Source of the DNA: Pelomonas sp047654805
GTDB lineage: Bacteria; Pseudomonadota; Gammaproteobacteria; Burkholderiales; Burkholderiaceae_C
Direction: 5' to 3'
DNA length: 64,000 nucleotides
Assembly (NCBI RefSeq): GCF_047654805.1
Contig: NZ_JASGIV010000001.1
Coordinates: 5,828,001-5,892,000, forward strand
The translations under genes and the position numbers were made by a program. Shown here one piece after another: positions 27,785 to 36,915 of this stretch. The notes beneath the pieces are model-generated. The model was not told where the DNA came from, made no database searches, and was given only the letters and a program-made list of their open reading frames with translations. The stretch's first letter is position 1. Each line of letters begins with the position of its first letter.

Positions 27785-28716
27785 TGCGCGTGGTCTTTGC
27801 GGGGACTCCCGAGTTCGCTGCCGTCGCGCTGGATGCGCTGCTTGGTGCCGGTTTCACCGTGCCGCTGGTGCTGACCCAGCCCGATCGCCCGGCCGGCCGT
27901 GGCATGAAGCTGCATGCCTCCGCCGTCAAGCAGCGGGCGCTTGCGGCCGGCATACCGGTCGCGCAGCCACAGGGGCTGAAGCTGGACGGCAGGTACGCCG
28001 CTGATGCCGCGGCGGCCCGCGAGGCGCTGCTGGCTGCCGATGCCGACGTGATGGTCGTGGCGGCCTACGGGCTGATCCTGCCGCAATGGGTGCTGGAGAC
28101 TCCGCGCCGCGGCTGTCTGAACATCCACGCCTCGCTGCTGCCGCGCTGGCGCGGCGCGGCTCCCATTCATCGCGCGATCGAGGCCGGCGACGTCGAGACT
28201 GGCATCACCATCATGCAGATGGACGCGGGTCTGGACACGGGCGACATGCTGCTGGTGGGCCGGGAGCCCATACGCGCCGCCGACACGACGGCTGTATTGC
28301 ATGATCGCCTGGCAGCAATGGGCGGACGCCTCATTGTCGAGGCATTGCGGGCCGACGTGCTGCCGCGCACGCCGCAGCCGGCCGAGGGCGTCACCTATGC
28401 CAACAAGATCGAGAAGGCTGAGAGTGCCATAGCCTGGCACCGGCCTGCCGCCGAGATCGAGCGTAGGCTGCGCGCCTTCGACCCCTTTCCGGGCGGCGTC
28501 GCGACCCTGGCGGGTGAGGCGGTCAAGGTCTGGCGTGCCGAGCTTGCCGAGGGCCAGGGTGCACCCGGCGAAGTCATCGCGCCGGGCCCGGTCGTCGCCT
28601 GCGGCGAAGGCGCGCTGCTGCTCACCGAACTGCAGCGCGCGGGCGGCAAGCGCGGTCCCGCCGCGGCCTTCCTTCAGGCTCGGCCGCTGCTGCCGGGCGA
28701 GCGTTTCGACGCTTGA
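27784..28716 (+). CDS. fmt: Methionyl-tRNA formyltransferase
   Basis: A 310-residue enzyme that formylates the methionine on initiator tRNA, using 10-formyltetrahydrofolate. The N-terminal Rossmann domain carries GTPEFAAVALDALL and the catalytic block NIHASLLPRWRGAAP (N113, H115) with D151 in the DAGLDTGD segment. The C-terminal beta-barrel (about 210-310) binds tRNA. It pairs with def, which later removes the formyl group, and overlaps it by one base. Confidence 0.96.
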   Translation: MRVVFAGTPEFAAVALDALLGAGFTVPLVLTQPDRPAGRGMKLHASAVKQRALAAGIPVAQPQGLKLDGRYAADAAAAREALLAADADVMVVAAYGLILPQWVLETPRRGCLNIHASLLPRWRGAAPIHRAIEAGDVETGITIMQMDAGLDTGDMLLVGREPIRAADTTAVLHDRLAAMGGRLIVEALRADVLPRTPQPAEGVTYANKIEKAESAIAWHRPAAEIERRLRAFDPFPGGVATLAGEAVKVWRAELAEGQGAPGEVIAPGPVVACGEGALLLTELQRAGGKRGPAAAFLQARPLLPGERFDA

Positions 28717-28774
28717 GAATTCCTGGCGTGGCACCATCTGCTGCGTCACCTGCCTTTAACCGGAGCCTGCCCCG

Positions 28775-29620
28775 ATGTTCAATCTCGTGAAGACCGCCGT
28801 CCTGATGGCTGCCATCACGGCCCTGTTCATGGCTGTCGGCCAGATGATCGGCGGCCAGACGGGCATGCTGGTCGCATTGCTCGTCGCCGTCGGCATGAAT
28901 TTCTTCAGCTACTGGTTCTCCGCGGACATGGTGCTGAAGATGTACAACGCCCGCGAGGTGGACGCGAGTTCGGCGCCACAGTTTTACGGCATGGTGGCCG
29001 AGCTGGCCCAGCGCGCCGGCCTGCCCATGCCCCGCGTCTACCTGATCGACGAGGCGGCACCTAATGCGTTCGCCACCGGTCGCAATCCTGAGCATGCCGC
29101 CGTCGCTGCGACGACCGGCATCCTGCGCGTGCTGTCCGAGCGTGAGCTGCGTGGTGTCATGGCCCACGAGCTGGCCCATGTGGCGCACCGTGACATCCTC
29201 ATCAGCACCATCAGCGCCACCATGGCCGGCGCGATCTCCATGCTGGCCAACTTCGCCGCCTTCTTCGGTGGGCGTGACGAGCATGGCCGGCCCACCAATC
29301 CGCTGGCCGGCATCGCCGTGGCCATCCTCGCACCGCTGGCCGCCAGCCTGATCCAGATGGCCATCAGCCGGGCCCGCGAGTTCGAGGCCGACCGCGGCGG
29401 CGCCGAGATCTCCGGCGACCCGGCCGCGCTGGCCTCGGCGCTGGACAAGATCCACCGCTACGCCCAGGGTATTCCGCTGGCGCCTGCCGAGGCCCACCCC
29501 GAGACGGCGCAGATGATGATCATGAACCCCCTGTCGGGAGGGGGGCTGCGCGGCCTGTTCTCCACCCACCCGTCGACCGAGGAGCGCATCGCGCGCCTGC
29601 TGGCGATGGCCAGGCGCTGA
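28775..29620 (+). CDS. htpX: Membrane zinc metalloprotease HtpX
   Basis: A 281-residue M48B protease that degrades damaged inner-membrane proteins. Two membrane helices lie at about 5-50, then the zinc motif HELAH (131-135, with E132 catalytic) in MAHELAHVAHRD. A further hydrophobic pair spans about 145-205, and the third zinc ligand is in the EFEADRGGAE segment. A GGAG sequence precedes the ATG by 9 bases. In E. coli it is induced by envelope stress; no such promoter was recognised here. It follows fmt by 58 bases and may share its transcript. Confidence 0.95.
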   Translation: MFNLVKTAVLMAAITALFMAVGQMIGGQTGMLVALLVAVGMNFFSYWFSADMVLKMYNAREVDASSAPQFYGMVAELAQRAGLPMPRVYLIDEAAPNAFATGRNPEHAAVAATTGILRVLSERELRGVMAHELAHVAHRDILISTISATMAGAISMLANFAAFFGGRDEHGRPTNPLAGIAVAILAPLAASLIQMAISRAREFEADRGGAEISGDPAALASALDKIHRYAQGIPLAPAEAHPETAQMMIMNPLSGGGLRGLFSTHPSTEERIARLLAMARR

Positions 29621-29656
29621 CTCAAGTTCACCGTCGCATCGCCGATACCTGAGTAA

Positions 29657-30019
29657 ATGAAGCGTCTTCTCCTTGCCCTGCCCCTGCTCGCGACCCTTTC
29701 GGCCTGCGAGCAACTGGGCATCGACGACCCGGTCAAGGTGGCCGCCGCCAAGGAGGCCGAGGGCAAGGCTATAGGCAGTGCCTGCCGGCACGCGGTGCGC
29801 GCCATCGAGGACTGCTACGTGCTCAATCCCAAGGCGCAGAAAGCAGCGGTCTACGCCGGCTGGCGCGAGATGGACGAGTACATGCGCGAGAACAAGCTCG
29901 AAGGCATCGCTCCCGTCGTGCCTCGCCCGGGCACGGTCAAGCCGTCGACCGACGAGGCCGATGCCGCGCCCGCCGAGAAGGCGTCCGAGAAGGCGCCGGA
30001 GAAGGCCAAGGGCCACTGA
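29657..30019 (+). CDS. Small predicted lipoprotein
   Basis: A 120-residue protein with a lipoprotein signal peptide whose lipobox LSAC puts the lipidated cysteine at residue 17. The mature part holds two more cysteines (in GSACRHA and EDCYVLN, about 23 residues apart or less) that may form a disulfide, a helical middle (GWREMDEYMRENKLEG), and a charged Ala/Lys/Glu/Pro tail that is probably disordered. No named family is recognised. It follows htpX by 36 bases. Confidence 0.75.
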   Translation: MKRLLLALPLLATLSACEQLGIDDPVKVAAAKEAEGKAIGSACRHAVRAIEDCYVLNPKAQKAAVYAGWREMDEYMRENKLEGIAPVVPRPGTVKPSTDEADAAPAEKASEKAPEKAKGH

Positions 30020-30152
30020 CGCGGCGCCGGGCTAGCGCGTCCAGCGGCATTTCAGGCCCCGGATCCTGCGCATCGTCGCCTGCCGCCGTCCGATGCGGGT
30101 GCGGCCGGGCACCATGGGAACCATCGCAACGCAACCCCCGATGGAGCCCGCC

Positions 30153-30911
30153 ATGAACCCCTCCCGCCGCCTCTTTGCCCTCAGCCTCGTGGCCGCCACC
30201 GTCGCCAGCGGCTCCGCCCAGGCCTGGAGCTGGAGCATCAAGGGCGAGCGCGTCACCGGCAACGGCGACATTGCCACCGAGGCTCGCGATGTGGGCGCCT
30301 TTGACGGCATCGCGCTGAGCGGAGGCTTCAATGTCGTCATCCGCCAGGGGGCGGGCAACAAGGTCGAGGTCAAGGCCGACCGCAACTTGCTGCCCTACAT
30401 CGAGACGCGCATCGTGGAGGGCAGCAAGGGCCGCACGCTGGAAATCGCGCCCCGTAAGGGCGTCAACGTGCACAGTTCGACCAATCCCAGCCTCAGTATC
30501 GAGATGCCGGCGCTGCGTTCGATCGCGGTGGCCGGTTCGGGCACCGTCAAGGTGGATGCCATGAAGACCGGCGGCGTCGATGCTGCCATCGCCGGCTCGG
30601 GGGACATCCGCTTTGCCGGCCTGGATGCAGAGCGGCTGGGCATGAAGGTCAGCGGCAGCGGCGACATCGTCGCTGCCGGCCGCTGCGCCAGCGCCAGTGT
30701 CTCCATTGCCGGTAGCGGCAACGTGAAGGCGGCCGAGTTGGCAGCCGAGGAGGTCAAGGTCACCATCGCCGGAAGCGGCGACGCCCAGGTCCAGGCGACG
30801 AAGCGGCTCAACATCTCCATCGCCGGTTCGGGAGACGTGAAGTACGCCGGCTCGCCGGAGGTCAGCTCGTCGATTGCCGGCAGCGGCAAAGTCCGACGTA
30901 TCGGCCAGTGA
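30153..30911 (+). CDS. DUF2807 (GIN domain) secreted protein
   Basis: A 252-residue exported protein with a signal peptide (about 1-25, ending SAQA) and a DUF2807/head-GIN region. Seven near-copies of the motif (I/V)(A/S)GSG(D/N/T/K) followed by a valine strand occur between about residues 125 and 250, roughly one per 15-20 residues, as expected for a right-handed beta-helix. The N-terminal block (FDGIALSGGFNVVIRQG) is the standard opening of the domain. The function of this family in proteobacteria is unknown; a surface or periplasmic binding role is a guess. ATG at 30153 is preceded by GGAG and begins the signal peptide. Confidence 0.83.
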   Translation: MNPSRRLFALSLVAATVASGSAQAWSWSIKGERVTGNGDIATEARDVGAFDGIALSGGFNVVIRQGAGNKVEVKADRNLLPYIETRIVEGSKGRTLEIAPRKGVNVHSSTNPSLSIEMPALRSIAVAGSGTVKVDAMKTGGVDAAIAGSGDIRFAGLDAERLGMKVSGSGDIVAAGRCASASVSIAGSGNVKAAELAAEEVKVTIAGSGDAQVQATKRLNISIAGSGDVKYAGSPEVSSSIAGSGKVRRIGQ

Positions 30912-30937
30912 CGCCCGCTCCCGCCGACAATGGCGGG

Positions 30938-31654
30938 ATGCAGTTTCTTGAACGACTGCGCGCGCTGGCGGCCGATCCCGATTTCGGCCGTGGCGCGCGC
31001 GATATGGCCTCACCCTCCCTGGGCCTGGCTGCCTGGGGCCTCGTGACAGGGGTCACCATGGTGAAGAGCGGGCTCAGCCTGCCGCTGGCCTGCGGCATGT
31101 CGCTGCTGGTCTTCGCCGGCAGTGCACAGCTGACGGCCCTGCCGCTGATCGCCTCCGGCGCGCCGCTGTGGGTGCTGCTGGCCACGGCCTTCTGCGTCAA
31201 TCTGCGCTTCGTCATCTTCAGCGCGCAGTGGCGCAACTACTTCGGCCATCTGCCGCGCGCCAAGCGGCTGACGCTGACCTATTTCGCGGCCGATCTGAAC
31301 TTCGTCTACTTCGTCAAGCGCTACCCCGATCCGGTGCCCGCGACGGTGCAGCAGCGCTATTTCTGGGGCGGCGTGGCCGTGAACTGGCCGGCTTGGCAGC
31401 TGTGCTCCTTTGCCGGCATCCTGCTGGCCGACCGCATCCCGACGCATTGGGGGATTGGCTTCGCGGGCGTGCTGGCGCTGCTCGGCCTGTCCTACTCATT
31501 GCTGACCGAGAAGATGCTGTGGTGGGTAGCTCTGACGGCCGGAGCCGTGTCCATCGCCACCTATTCCCTGCCGCTCAAGCTCAACATCTTGTGCGCCATC
31601 GTCGCGGCCGGCGCGGTGGGCTGGTGGCTGGATGCGCGAAGGGGCCGGACATGA
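30938..31654 (+). CDS. azlC: AzlC family amino-acid exporter, large subunit
   Basis: A 238-residue inner-membrane protein of the AzlC/YgaZ family, which with AzlD/YgaH exports branched-chain amino acids or related compounds. Family features are ASPSLGLAAWGLVTGV, the SAQLTALPL segment and NLRFVIFSAQWRNYF, with about five to six membrane spans. I choose ATG at 30938; an in-frame GTG at 30908 overlapping the previous stop is an alternative. Its stop overlaps the azlD start by 4 bases. Confidence 0.9.
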   Translation: MQFLERLRALAADPDFGRGARDMASPSLGLAAWGLVTGVTMVKSGLSLPLACGMSLLVFAGSAQLTALPLIASGAPLWVLLATAFCVNLRFVIFSAQWRNYFGHLPRAKRLTLTYFAADLNFVYFVKRYPDPVPATVQQRYFWGGVAVNWPAWQLCSFAGILLADRIPTHWGIGFAGVLALLGLSYSLLTEKMLWWVALTAGAVSIATYSLPLKLNILCAIVAAGAVGWWLDARRGRT

Positions 31655-31980
31655 GCGAAACCATGACCTGGATTGCACTGCTCGGGCTTGGCGCAATCAC
31701 GGTGCTGACTCGTGGTTTCTTCATGATCGGCGAGCGGCCGCTGCCCATTCCCGACTGGCTGCGTGAACTGCTCAAGGTCGCGCCGCTGGCAGCCCTGGTG
31801 GCTGTTGTAGCGCCGGAGGTCTTCATGACACAGGGCCAGGTCATCGCGACCTGGCAGGACGCCCGCTGGCCCGCCGCACTGGCTGCGACGGCTTACTACT
31901 TCTGGCGCAAGGGCATCCTCGGCACCATCCTGGTCGGCATGGCTGTCATGCTGCCGCTGAAACTCGGACTCGGCTGGTAA
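31651..31980 (+). CDS. azlD: AzlD family amino-acid exporter, small subunit
   Basis: A 109-residue membrane protein with about four hydrophobic segments. It matches the AzlD/YgaH family (LLGLGAITVLTRGFFMI start, PEVF near residue 50, KGILGTILVGM near the end). It is the obligate partner of AzlC and overlaps it by ATGA. The substrate is inferred only from the family; the nearby regulator types (Lrp, XRE) are too far away to assign control. Confidence 0.9.
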   Translation: MSETMTWIALLGLGAITVLTRGFFMIGERPLPIPDWLRELLKVAPLAALVAVVAPEVFMTQGQVIATWQDARWPAALAATAYYFWRKGILGTILVGMAVMLPLKLGLGW

Positions 31981-32044
31981 CCGCGGCGGTGCGCAAGGCG
32001 GAGAGAATCGCGGTAGTTTTTGTCATCAACCGCTTCACCCGAAC

Positions 32045-33238
32045 ATGAACGTCATCCGCTTCTCCGACCTGATCGCCGCCGGCAAGGTGGCCGGCCAGCG
32101 CGTCTTCATCCGCGCTGACCTCAACGTGCCGCAGGACGACAGCGGCAAAATCACCGAAGACACCCGCATCCGAGCGTCGCTGCCGGCCATCAGGATGGCC
32201 CTGGATGCGGGCGCCGCCGTCATGGTCACGTCCCACCTGGGTCGCCCGACCGAGGGCGAGTTCAAGCCCGAGGACTCGCTGGCGCCCGTCGCCGAGCGCA
32301 TGGCCGAGCTGCTGGGGCGCCCGGTGCCGCTGCAGCGCGACTGGGTCGATGCAGTGTCCGTGGCGCCGGGTGAACTGGTGCTGCTGGAGAACTGCCGCGT
32401 CAACAAGGGCGAGAAGAAGTGCGATGAGACCTTGTCGCGCAAGCTGGCCGGGCTGTGCGACATCTTCGTGCACGATGCCTTTGGCACCGCCCACCGTGCC
32501 GAGGCCACGACCTATGGCATTGCCAAGTTCGCCAAGATCGCCTGCGCCGGCCCGCTGCTGGCGGCCGAGATCGACGCCATCACCAAGGCACTGGCCAATC
32601 CCCGCCGCCCGCTGGTGGCCATCGTCGCGGGCTCCAAGGTCTCGACCAAGCTGACCATCCTGCAGAGCCTGGCAAGCAAGGTGGACGGCCTTATCGTCGG
32701 CGGCGGCATCGCCAACACCTTCATGCTGGCGTCGGGCCTGAATATCGGCAAGTCGCTGGCCGAGCCGGACCTGGTTGATCAGGCCAAGGCCGTCATCGCC
32801 GCCATGGCCGCGCGCGGTGCCGAGGTGCCCATCCCAGAGGACGTCGTGACGGCCAAGGCCTTCGCGGCCGGCGCCACGGCGGCCGTCAAGGCAGCCACCG
32901 AAGTGGAAGACGACGACCTCATTCTCGACATCGGCCCCAGGACTGCCGCCAAGCTGGCAGACAAGCTCAAGGCTGCCGGCACCATCGTCTGGAACGGCCC
33001 GGTGGGCGTGTTTGAGTTCCCGGCCTTCGCGCAGGGTACCGAGACCATCGCCCGTGCGATCGCCGAGAGCCTGGCCTTCAGCATCGCGGGTGGCGGCGAC
33101 ACTCTCGCGGCCATCGCCAAGTACGGTATCGAGAAGGACGTCGGCTACATCTCCACCGGTGGTGGCGCCTTCCTGGAGGTGCTGGAAGGCAAGACGCTGC
33201 CGGCCTTCGAGATCCTCAGCAAGCGCGCGGCGGGTTGA
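32045..33238 (+). CDS. pgk: Phosphoglycerate kinase
   Basis: A 397-residue glycolytic enzyme that interconverts 1,3-bisphosphoglycerate plus ADP with 3-phosphoglycerate plus ATP. It has the signature RVFIRADLNVPQ at the N-terminus, the TSHLGRPTEG substrate loop, and the C-terminal nucleotide region with NGPVGVFE and the GGGDT loop. Length is typical. pgk sits in a group of central carbon genes that also includes maeB and pyk but is separated from pyk by about 5.7 kb; in many Burkholderiales they are close neighbours. Confidence 0.97.
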   Translation: MNVIRFSDLIAAGKVAGQRVFIRADLNVPQDDSGKITEDTRIRASLPAIRMALDAGAAVMVTSHLGRPTEGEFKPEDSLAPVAERMAELLGRPVPLQRDWVDAVSVAPGELVLLENCRVNKGEKKCDETLSRKLAGLCDIFVHDAFGTAHRAEATTYGIAKFAKIACAGPLLAAEIDAITKALANPRRPLVAIVAGSKVSTKLTILQSLASKVDGLIVGGGIANTFMLASGLNIGKSLAEPDLVDQAKAVIAAMAARGAEVPIPEDVVTAKAFAAGATAAVKAATEVEDDDLILDIGPRTAAKLADKLKAAGTIVWNGPVGVFEFPAFAQGTETIARAIAESLAFSIAGGGDTLAAIAKYGIEKDVGYISTGGGAFLEVLEGKTLPAFEILSKRAAG

Positions 33239-33245
33239 TCCCCTG

Positions 33246-34439
33246 ATGCTGTGCAGGGCGGCAGGATGGGCGATGGCCGCGCTGCTGGCCGGCTGTGCCA
33301 CGGCGCCGCCGGTGCTGCAGCCTCGCGTCGGCGCGTTCAGCTATGCCGAGCAGCTGCGCAATGTGGCCGTGCTGCCGTCGGGGCCGGGCGGGTCTGCGCA
33401 GATCGTGGCGCCGGTGCAGGCGATGCTGGGTGACGTGGATACCGCCATCGCGACCTATGACGCCAGCCAGCCACGCCTGCCGCAGCCCGCGATCGATCTC
33501 TCGCAGGACCGTGCCGAGGACGCGCTGGCCGCCATCCTTCGCGAGGCGGCCGCGCGCCAGATCGTCATCCTCAACGAGGCCCATCACGTGCCCATGCACC
33601 GCGCGTTCGCGATGCGGCTGGCTCGCGAGCTGCGCAAGCTGGGCTTCGACCACCTGGCCTGCGAGACCCTCAGGCGCGGCCATGACCCCAATCTGGGCGT
33701 GGTCGACCAGGCCAGTGGCGCCTACACGCAGGACCCGGTGTATGCCGAGTTCCTCCGCGAGGCCAAGCGCGACGGCTGGACGCTGGTGGCCTATGAAGCA
33801 GAGTCGCCGGACCCAGCATTGCCGCTCCCGGAGCGCCTGCGCCGGCGTGAGCGGGAGCAGGCGCGCAACCTCGTCGAGCACGTGCTGGCCAGGCGGCCGC
33901 GCGCCAAGCTCTTCGTCTACGTCGGACTTGGCCATGCGCTGAAGACGCCGCAGCCCATGGGCGCGGGCGGACGCGCGCTGTGGATGGCCGGTGAACTCAA
34001 GCAGTTGACCGGCCTCGACCCGCTGAGCATCGATCAGGCCTGGACCTTCGCCCATCCGGATCCGGTGCGCGAGGTGGCCGGCTATCGCGCGGCGCTGGCC
34101 CGGCACGACGGGCCGGAGCCGTTCGTGCTGCGCAGGCCTGATGGCAGCGCGCGACTGTTGCGGCACGCGCCGGGGTCGGTGGATCTGCAGGTCATCCACC
34201 CACCGCCGGCCGTCGTCGACGCTCGGCCTGCCTGGCTGGTGTCGTGGGCACTGAGGCGGCCCGTCCCCATCCCGCAGGACTGGGTGCCCGCCCAGGGGCG
34301 CCGCCTCATCTACGCCGTGCACAAAGGGCATCCGGCCGACGCCATCCCGGCCGACCTCGTCATCGTCGAGGCCGGCCGCCCCGCACCGGCGCTGATGCTG
34401 CCTCCCGGCGAGTTCCGCTTCGAGTTCGAGCCCCTCTGA
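33246..34439 (+). CDS. Predicted lipoprotein with ChaN/TIKI-like domain
   Basis: A 397-residue protein that begins with a lipoprotein signal (lipobox LLAGC, lipidated cysteine at residue 17). Residues about 95-260 hold ILNEAHHVPMHRAFAMRLAREL followed by an LACE strand and a later YVGLGHALK segment. This order of an NExHH-type motif, helix and a distal histidine resembles the ChaN/TraB/TIKI superfamily, some members of which bind haem or cleave peptides; the assignment is tentative. The C-terminal 130 residues have no recognised family. It begins 7 bases after pgk, which suggests cotranscription. Confidence 0.65.
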   Translation: MLCRAAGWAMAALLAGCATAPPVLQPRVGAFSYAEQLRNVAVLPSGPGGSAQIVAPVQAMLGDVDTAIATYDASQPRLPQPAIDLSQDRAEDALAAILREAAARQIVILNEAHHVPMHRAFAMRLARELRKLGFDHLACETLRRGHDPNLGVVDQASGAYTQDPVYAEFLREAKRDGWTLVAYEAESPDPALPLPERLRRREREQARNLVEHVLARRPRAKLFVYVGLGHALKTPQPMGAGGRALWMAGELKQLTGLDPLSIDQAWTFAHPDPVREVAGYRAALARHDGPEPFVLRRPDGSARLLRHAPGSVDLQVIHPPPAVVDARPAWLVSWALRRPVPIPQDWVPAQGRRLIYAVHKGHPADAIPADLVIVEAGRPAPALMLPPGEFRFEFEPL

Positions 34440-34575
34440 TCCAGCGCGTGGTGGCGGGGCCTGTGCGCGGGCCGAAGCCGCACTATCCGCTTCGGCATGG
34501 ATCGCCAGAAAACCGGCATCGGCGGTTGGTGAAACGCGGCGTAACCTACAGGGTTCCCCCTGGAGAAACGCACTC

Positions 34576-36915
34576 ATGGAAAAGAACAACGCAGCCGCGT
34601 CAGCCGCCCTTTCGCCCGCAGAGAGCGCGCTGCGTGACGCCGCCCTCGAATATCACCGCAGCCCTACGCGCGGCAAGATCTCGATCACGCCGACCAAGGC
34701 CCTATCCAACCAGCGCGACCTGTCGCTGGCCTACTCGCCAGGCGTGGCCTATCCGTGCCTGGACATCGAACGCGACCCCTCGCTGGCAGCCGACTTCACG
34801 TCGCGCGCCAACCTGGTGGGCGTCATCACCAACGGCACTGCCGTGCTGGGCCTGGGCGATATCGGGCCGCTGGCCGCCAAGCCAGTCATGGAGGGCAAGG
34901 GCTGTCTGTTCAAGAAGTTCGCCGGCATCGATGTCTTCGACATCGAGCTGGCCCAGCGCGACCCGGACAAGCTTATCGACATCATCGCGGCGATGGAGCC
35001 CACGCTGGGCGGCGTCAACCTTGAGGACATCAAGGCGCCCGAGTGCTTTTATATCGAGCGGGAGCTGTCCAAGCGCATGAACATTCCGGTGTTCCACGAC
35101 GACCAGCATGGCACGGCCATCATCTCGTCGGCCGCACTGCTCAACGGCCTGGAGCTGGTGGGCAAGGACATCGCCAATGTGAAGGTCGCCGTGTCCGGCG
35201 CCGGCGCGGCGGCCATCGCCTGCCTGGACGTGATGGTGGGCCTCGGCGTGAGTCGACAGAACGTGTTCGTCTGCGATTCGCGTGGCGTCATCCACAGCGA
35301 GCGTGAGGACGCCAGGGCCGGCAAGCTTGACGAATCCAAGCAGCGCTACTGCCAGGTCACGGCTGCGCGCACACTGGCCGACGTGGTGACCGGCGCTGAC
35401 GTCTTCCTGGGCTGTTCGGCGGCCGGCGTGCTGACGGCCGACATGGTCAAGACCATGGGTACGCAGCCCATCATCCTGGCGCTGGCCAACCCCGAGCCTG
35501 AGATCCGTCCCGAACTGGCCAAGGCCGTGCGGCCGGACTGCATCGTGGCCACCGGGCGCAGCGACTATCCGAACCAGGTCAACAATGTCTTGTGCTTTCC
35601 CTACATTTTCCGCGGGGCGCTGGACTGCGGTGCGACCAAGATCACCGACGGCATGAAGCTGGCGTGCGTGCGCGAGATCGCGGCGCTCGCCAAGGCCGAA
35701 ACCTCGGATGAGGTGGCGGCGGCCTACGCAGGGCAGGAACTGGCCTTCGGTCCGGACTACCTGATTCCCAAGCCATTTGATGCCCGCCTCATCCTGCGCA
35801 TCGCGCCCGCCGTCGCGGCGGCGGCTGCGGCTGATGGTGTGGCCACGCGGCCCGTCACGGACCTGGTTGCCTATCGGCAGTCGCTGGAGCGCTTTGTTTA
35901 CCAGACTGGCATGTTCATGCGTCCGGTGTTCGCGGCCGCCAAGGCCGCACCGGCACGCGTCATCTATGCCGAGGGCGAGGACGAGCGCGTGCTGCGCGCG
36001 GTGCAGGTGGCGCTGGACGAAGGGCTGTGCAAGCCCACGTTGATCGGCCGCCCTGCGGTGCTGGCCGCGCGCATCCAGCGTGCCGGCCTGCGCCTGAAGC
36101 TGGGCCAGGACGTGGCGGTCATCGACCCCGAGGACGACCCGCGCTTCCGCCAGTACTGGGAGGCCTACCACCAGCGCATGAAGCGCAACGGCTTCACGCC
36201 GGAGATGGCCAAGTCGGCCGTACGTCGCTCCAACACGGCCATCGGTGCGCTGGCCATCGGGCTGGGTGACGCCGACGCGATGATCTGCGGCATGGTGGGC
36301 CGCTTCGACCGACACCTGGAGCAGGTGAGCGACATCGTCGGCCTGCGCGAGGGTGCACGGCAGTTCGCGGCGATGAATGCGTTGATGATGGAGAAGATGA
36401 CGCTGTTCATCGCCGACACCTTCGTCAACGACGATCCCAGCGCCGAGGAATTGGCCGATATCGCTGCGATGGCCTGCGAGGAGCTGCGACGCTTCGGGCT
36501 GCCCCCCAAGCTGGCCTTCGTCAGCCACTCCATGTTCGGCTCGTCCACGCGTCCGTCGGCGCTGAAGATGCGCCGTGCCCACGAGCTGTTTGCCGCCCGG
36601 CATCCTGAGGTGGAATGCGATGGCGAGATGCATGGCGATGCGGCGCTGTCCGAGAGTGTGCGCCAGGCTTTCTTGCCCGACAGCAAGCTCAAGGGTGCAG
36701 CCAACCTGCTGGTGCTGCCGACGCTGGACGCCGCAAACATCCTCTTCAACGTGCTGAAGATCAGCGCCAGTCAGGGTGTGACGGTCGGGCCCATCCTGCT
36801 TGGCGCAGCGGCGCCAGTGCACATCCTGACGCCGTCTGCAACAGTGCGCCGTATCGTCAACATGACGGCTCTGGCGGTTGCGGACGCGCGCGAAGCCCAG
36901 GCAGCGCGGGGCTGA
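34576..36915 (+). CDS. maeB: NADP-dependent malic enzyme with phosphotransacetylase-like domain
   Basis: A 779-residue two-domain enzyme like E. coli MaeB. The N-terminal malic enzyme part (about 1-430) decarboxylates malate to pyruvate, giving NADPH; its motifs include SLAYSPGVAYPC, FDIELAQRD and the metal and cofactor region VFHDDQHGTA with the GAGAAA Rossmann loop. The C-terminal part (about 450-775) is a phosphotransacetylase-like domain, usually regulatory (acetyl-CoA response) rather than catalytic. It lies between pgk and pyk and so feeds the pyruvate node. Its last 59 bases overlap the convergent EamA gene. Confidence 0.95.
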   Translation: MEKNNAAASAALSPAESALRDAALEYHRSPTRGKISITPTKALSNQRDLSLAYSPGVAYPCLDIERDPSLAADFTSRANLVGVITNGTAVLGLGDIGPLAAKPVMEGKGCLFKKFAGIDVFDIELAQRDPDKLIDIIAAMEPTLGGVNLEDIKAPECFYIERELSKRMNIPVFHDDQHGTAIISSAALLNGLELVGKDIANVKVAVSGAGAAAIACLDVMVGLGVSRQNVFVCDSRGVIHSEREDARAGKLDESKQRYCQVTAARTLADVVTGADVFLGCSAAGVLTADMVKTMGTQPIILALANPEPEIRPELAKAVRPDCIVATGRSDYPNQVNNVLCFPYIFRGALDCGATKITDGMKLACVREIAALAKAETSDEVAAAYAGQELAFGPDYLIPKPFDARLILRIAPAVAAAAAADGVATRPVTDLVAYRQSLERFVYQTGMFMRPVFAAAKAAPARVIYAEGEDERVLRAVQVALDEGLCKPTLIGRPAVLAARIQRAGLRLKLGQDVAVIDPEDDPRFRQYWEAYHQRMKRNGFTPEMAKSAVRRSNTAIGALAIGLGDADAMICGMVGRFDRHLEQVSDIVGLREGARQFAAMNALMMEKMTLFIADTFVNDDPSAEELADIAAMACEELRRFGLPPKLAFVSHSMFGSSTRPSALKMRRAHELFAARHPEVECDGEMHGDAALSESVRQAFLPDSKLKGAANLLVLPTLDAANILFNVLKISASQGVTVGPILLGAAAPVHILTPSATVRRIVNMTALAVADAREAQAARG

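Noticed and set aside
31981..32044. GCGGT/ACCGC pair around TTTTTG as a terminator before pgk
   Set aside because: The arms are 5 bases with a 14-base loop, and the T-run is inside the loop, not after it.
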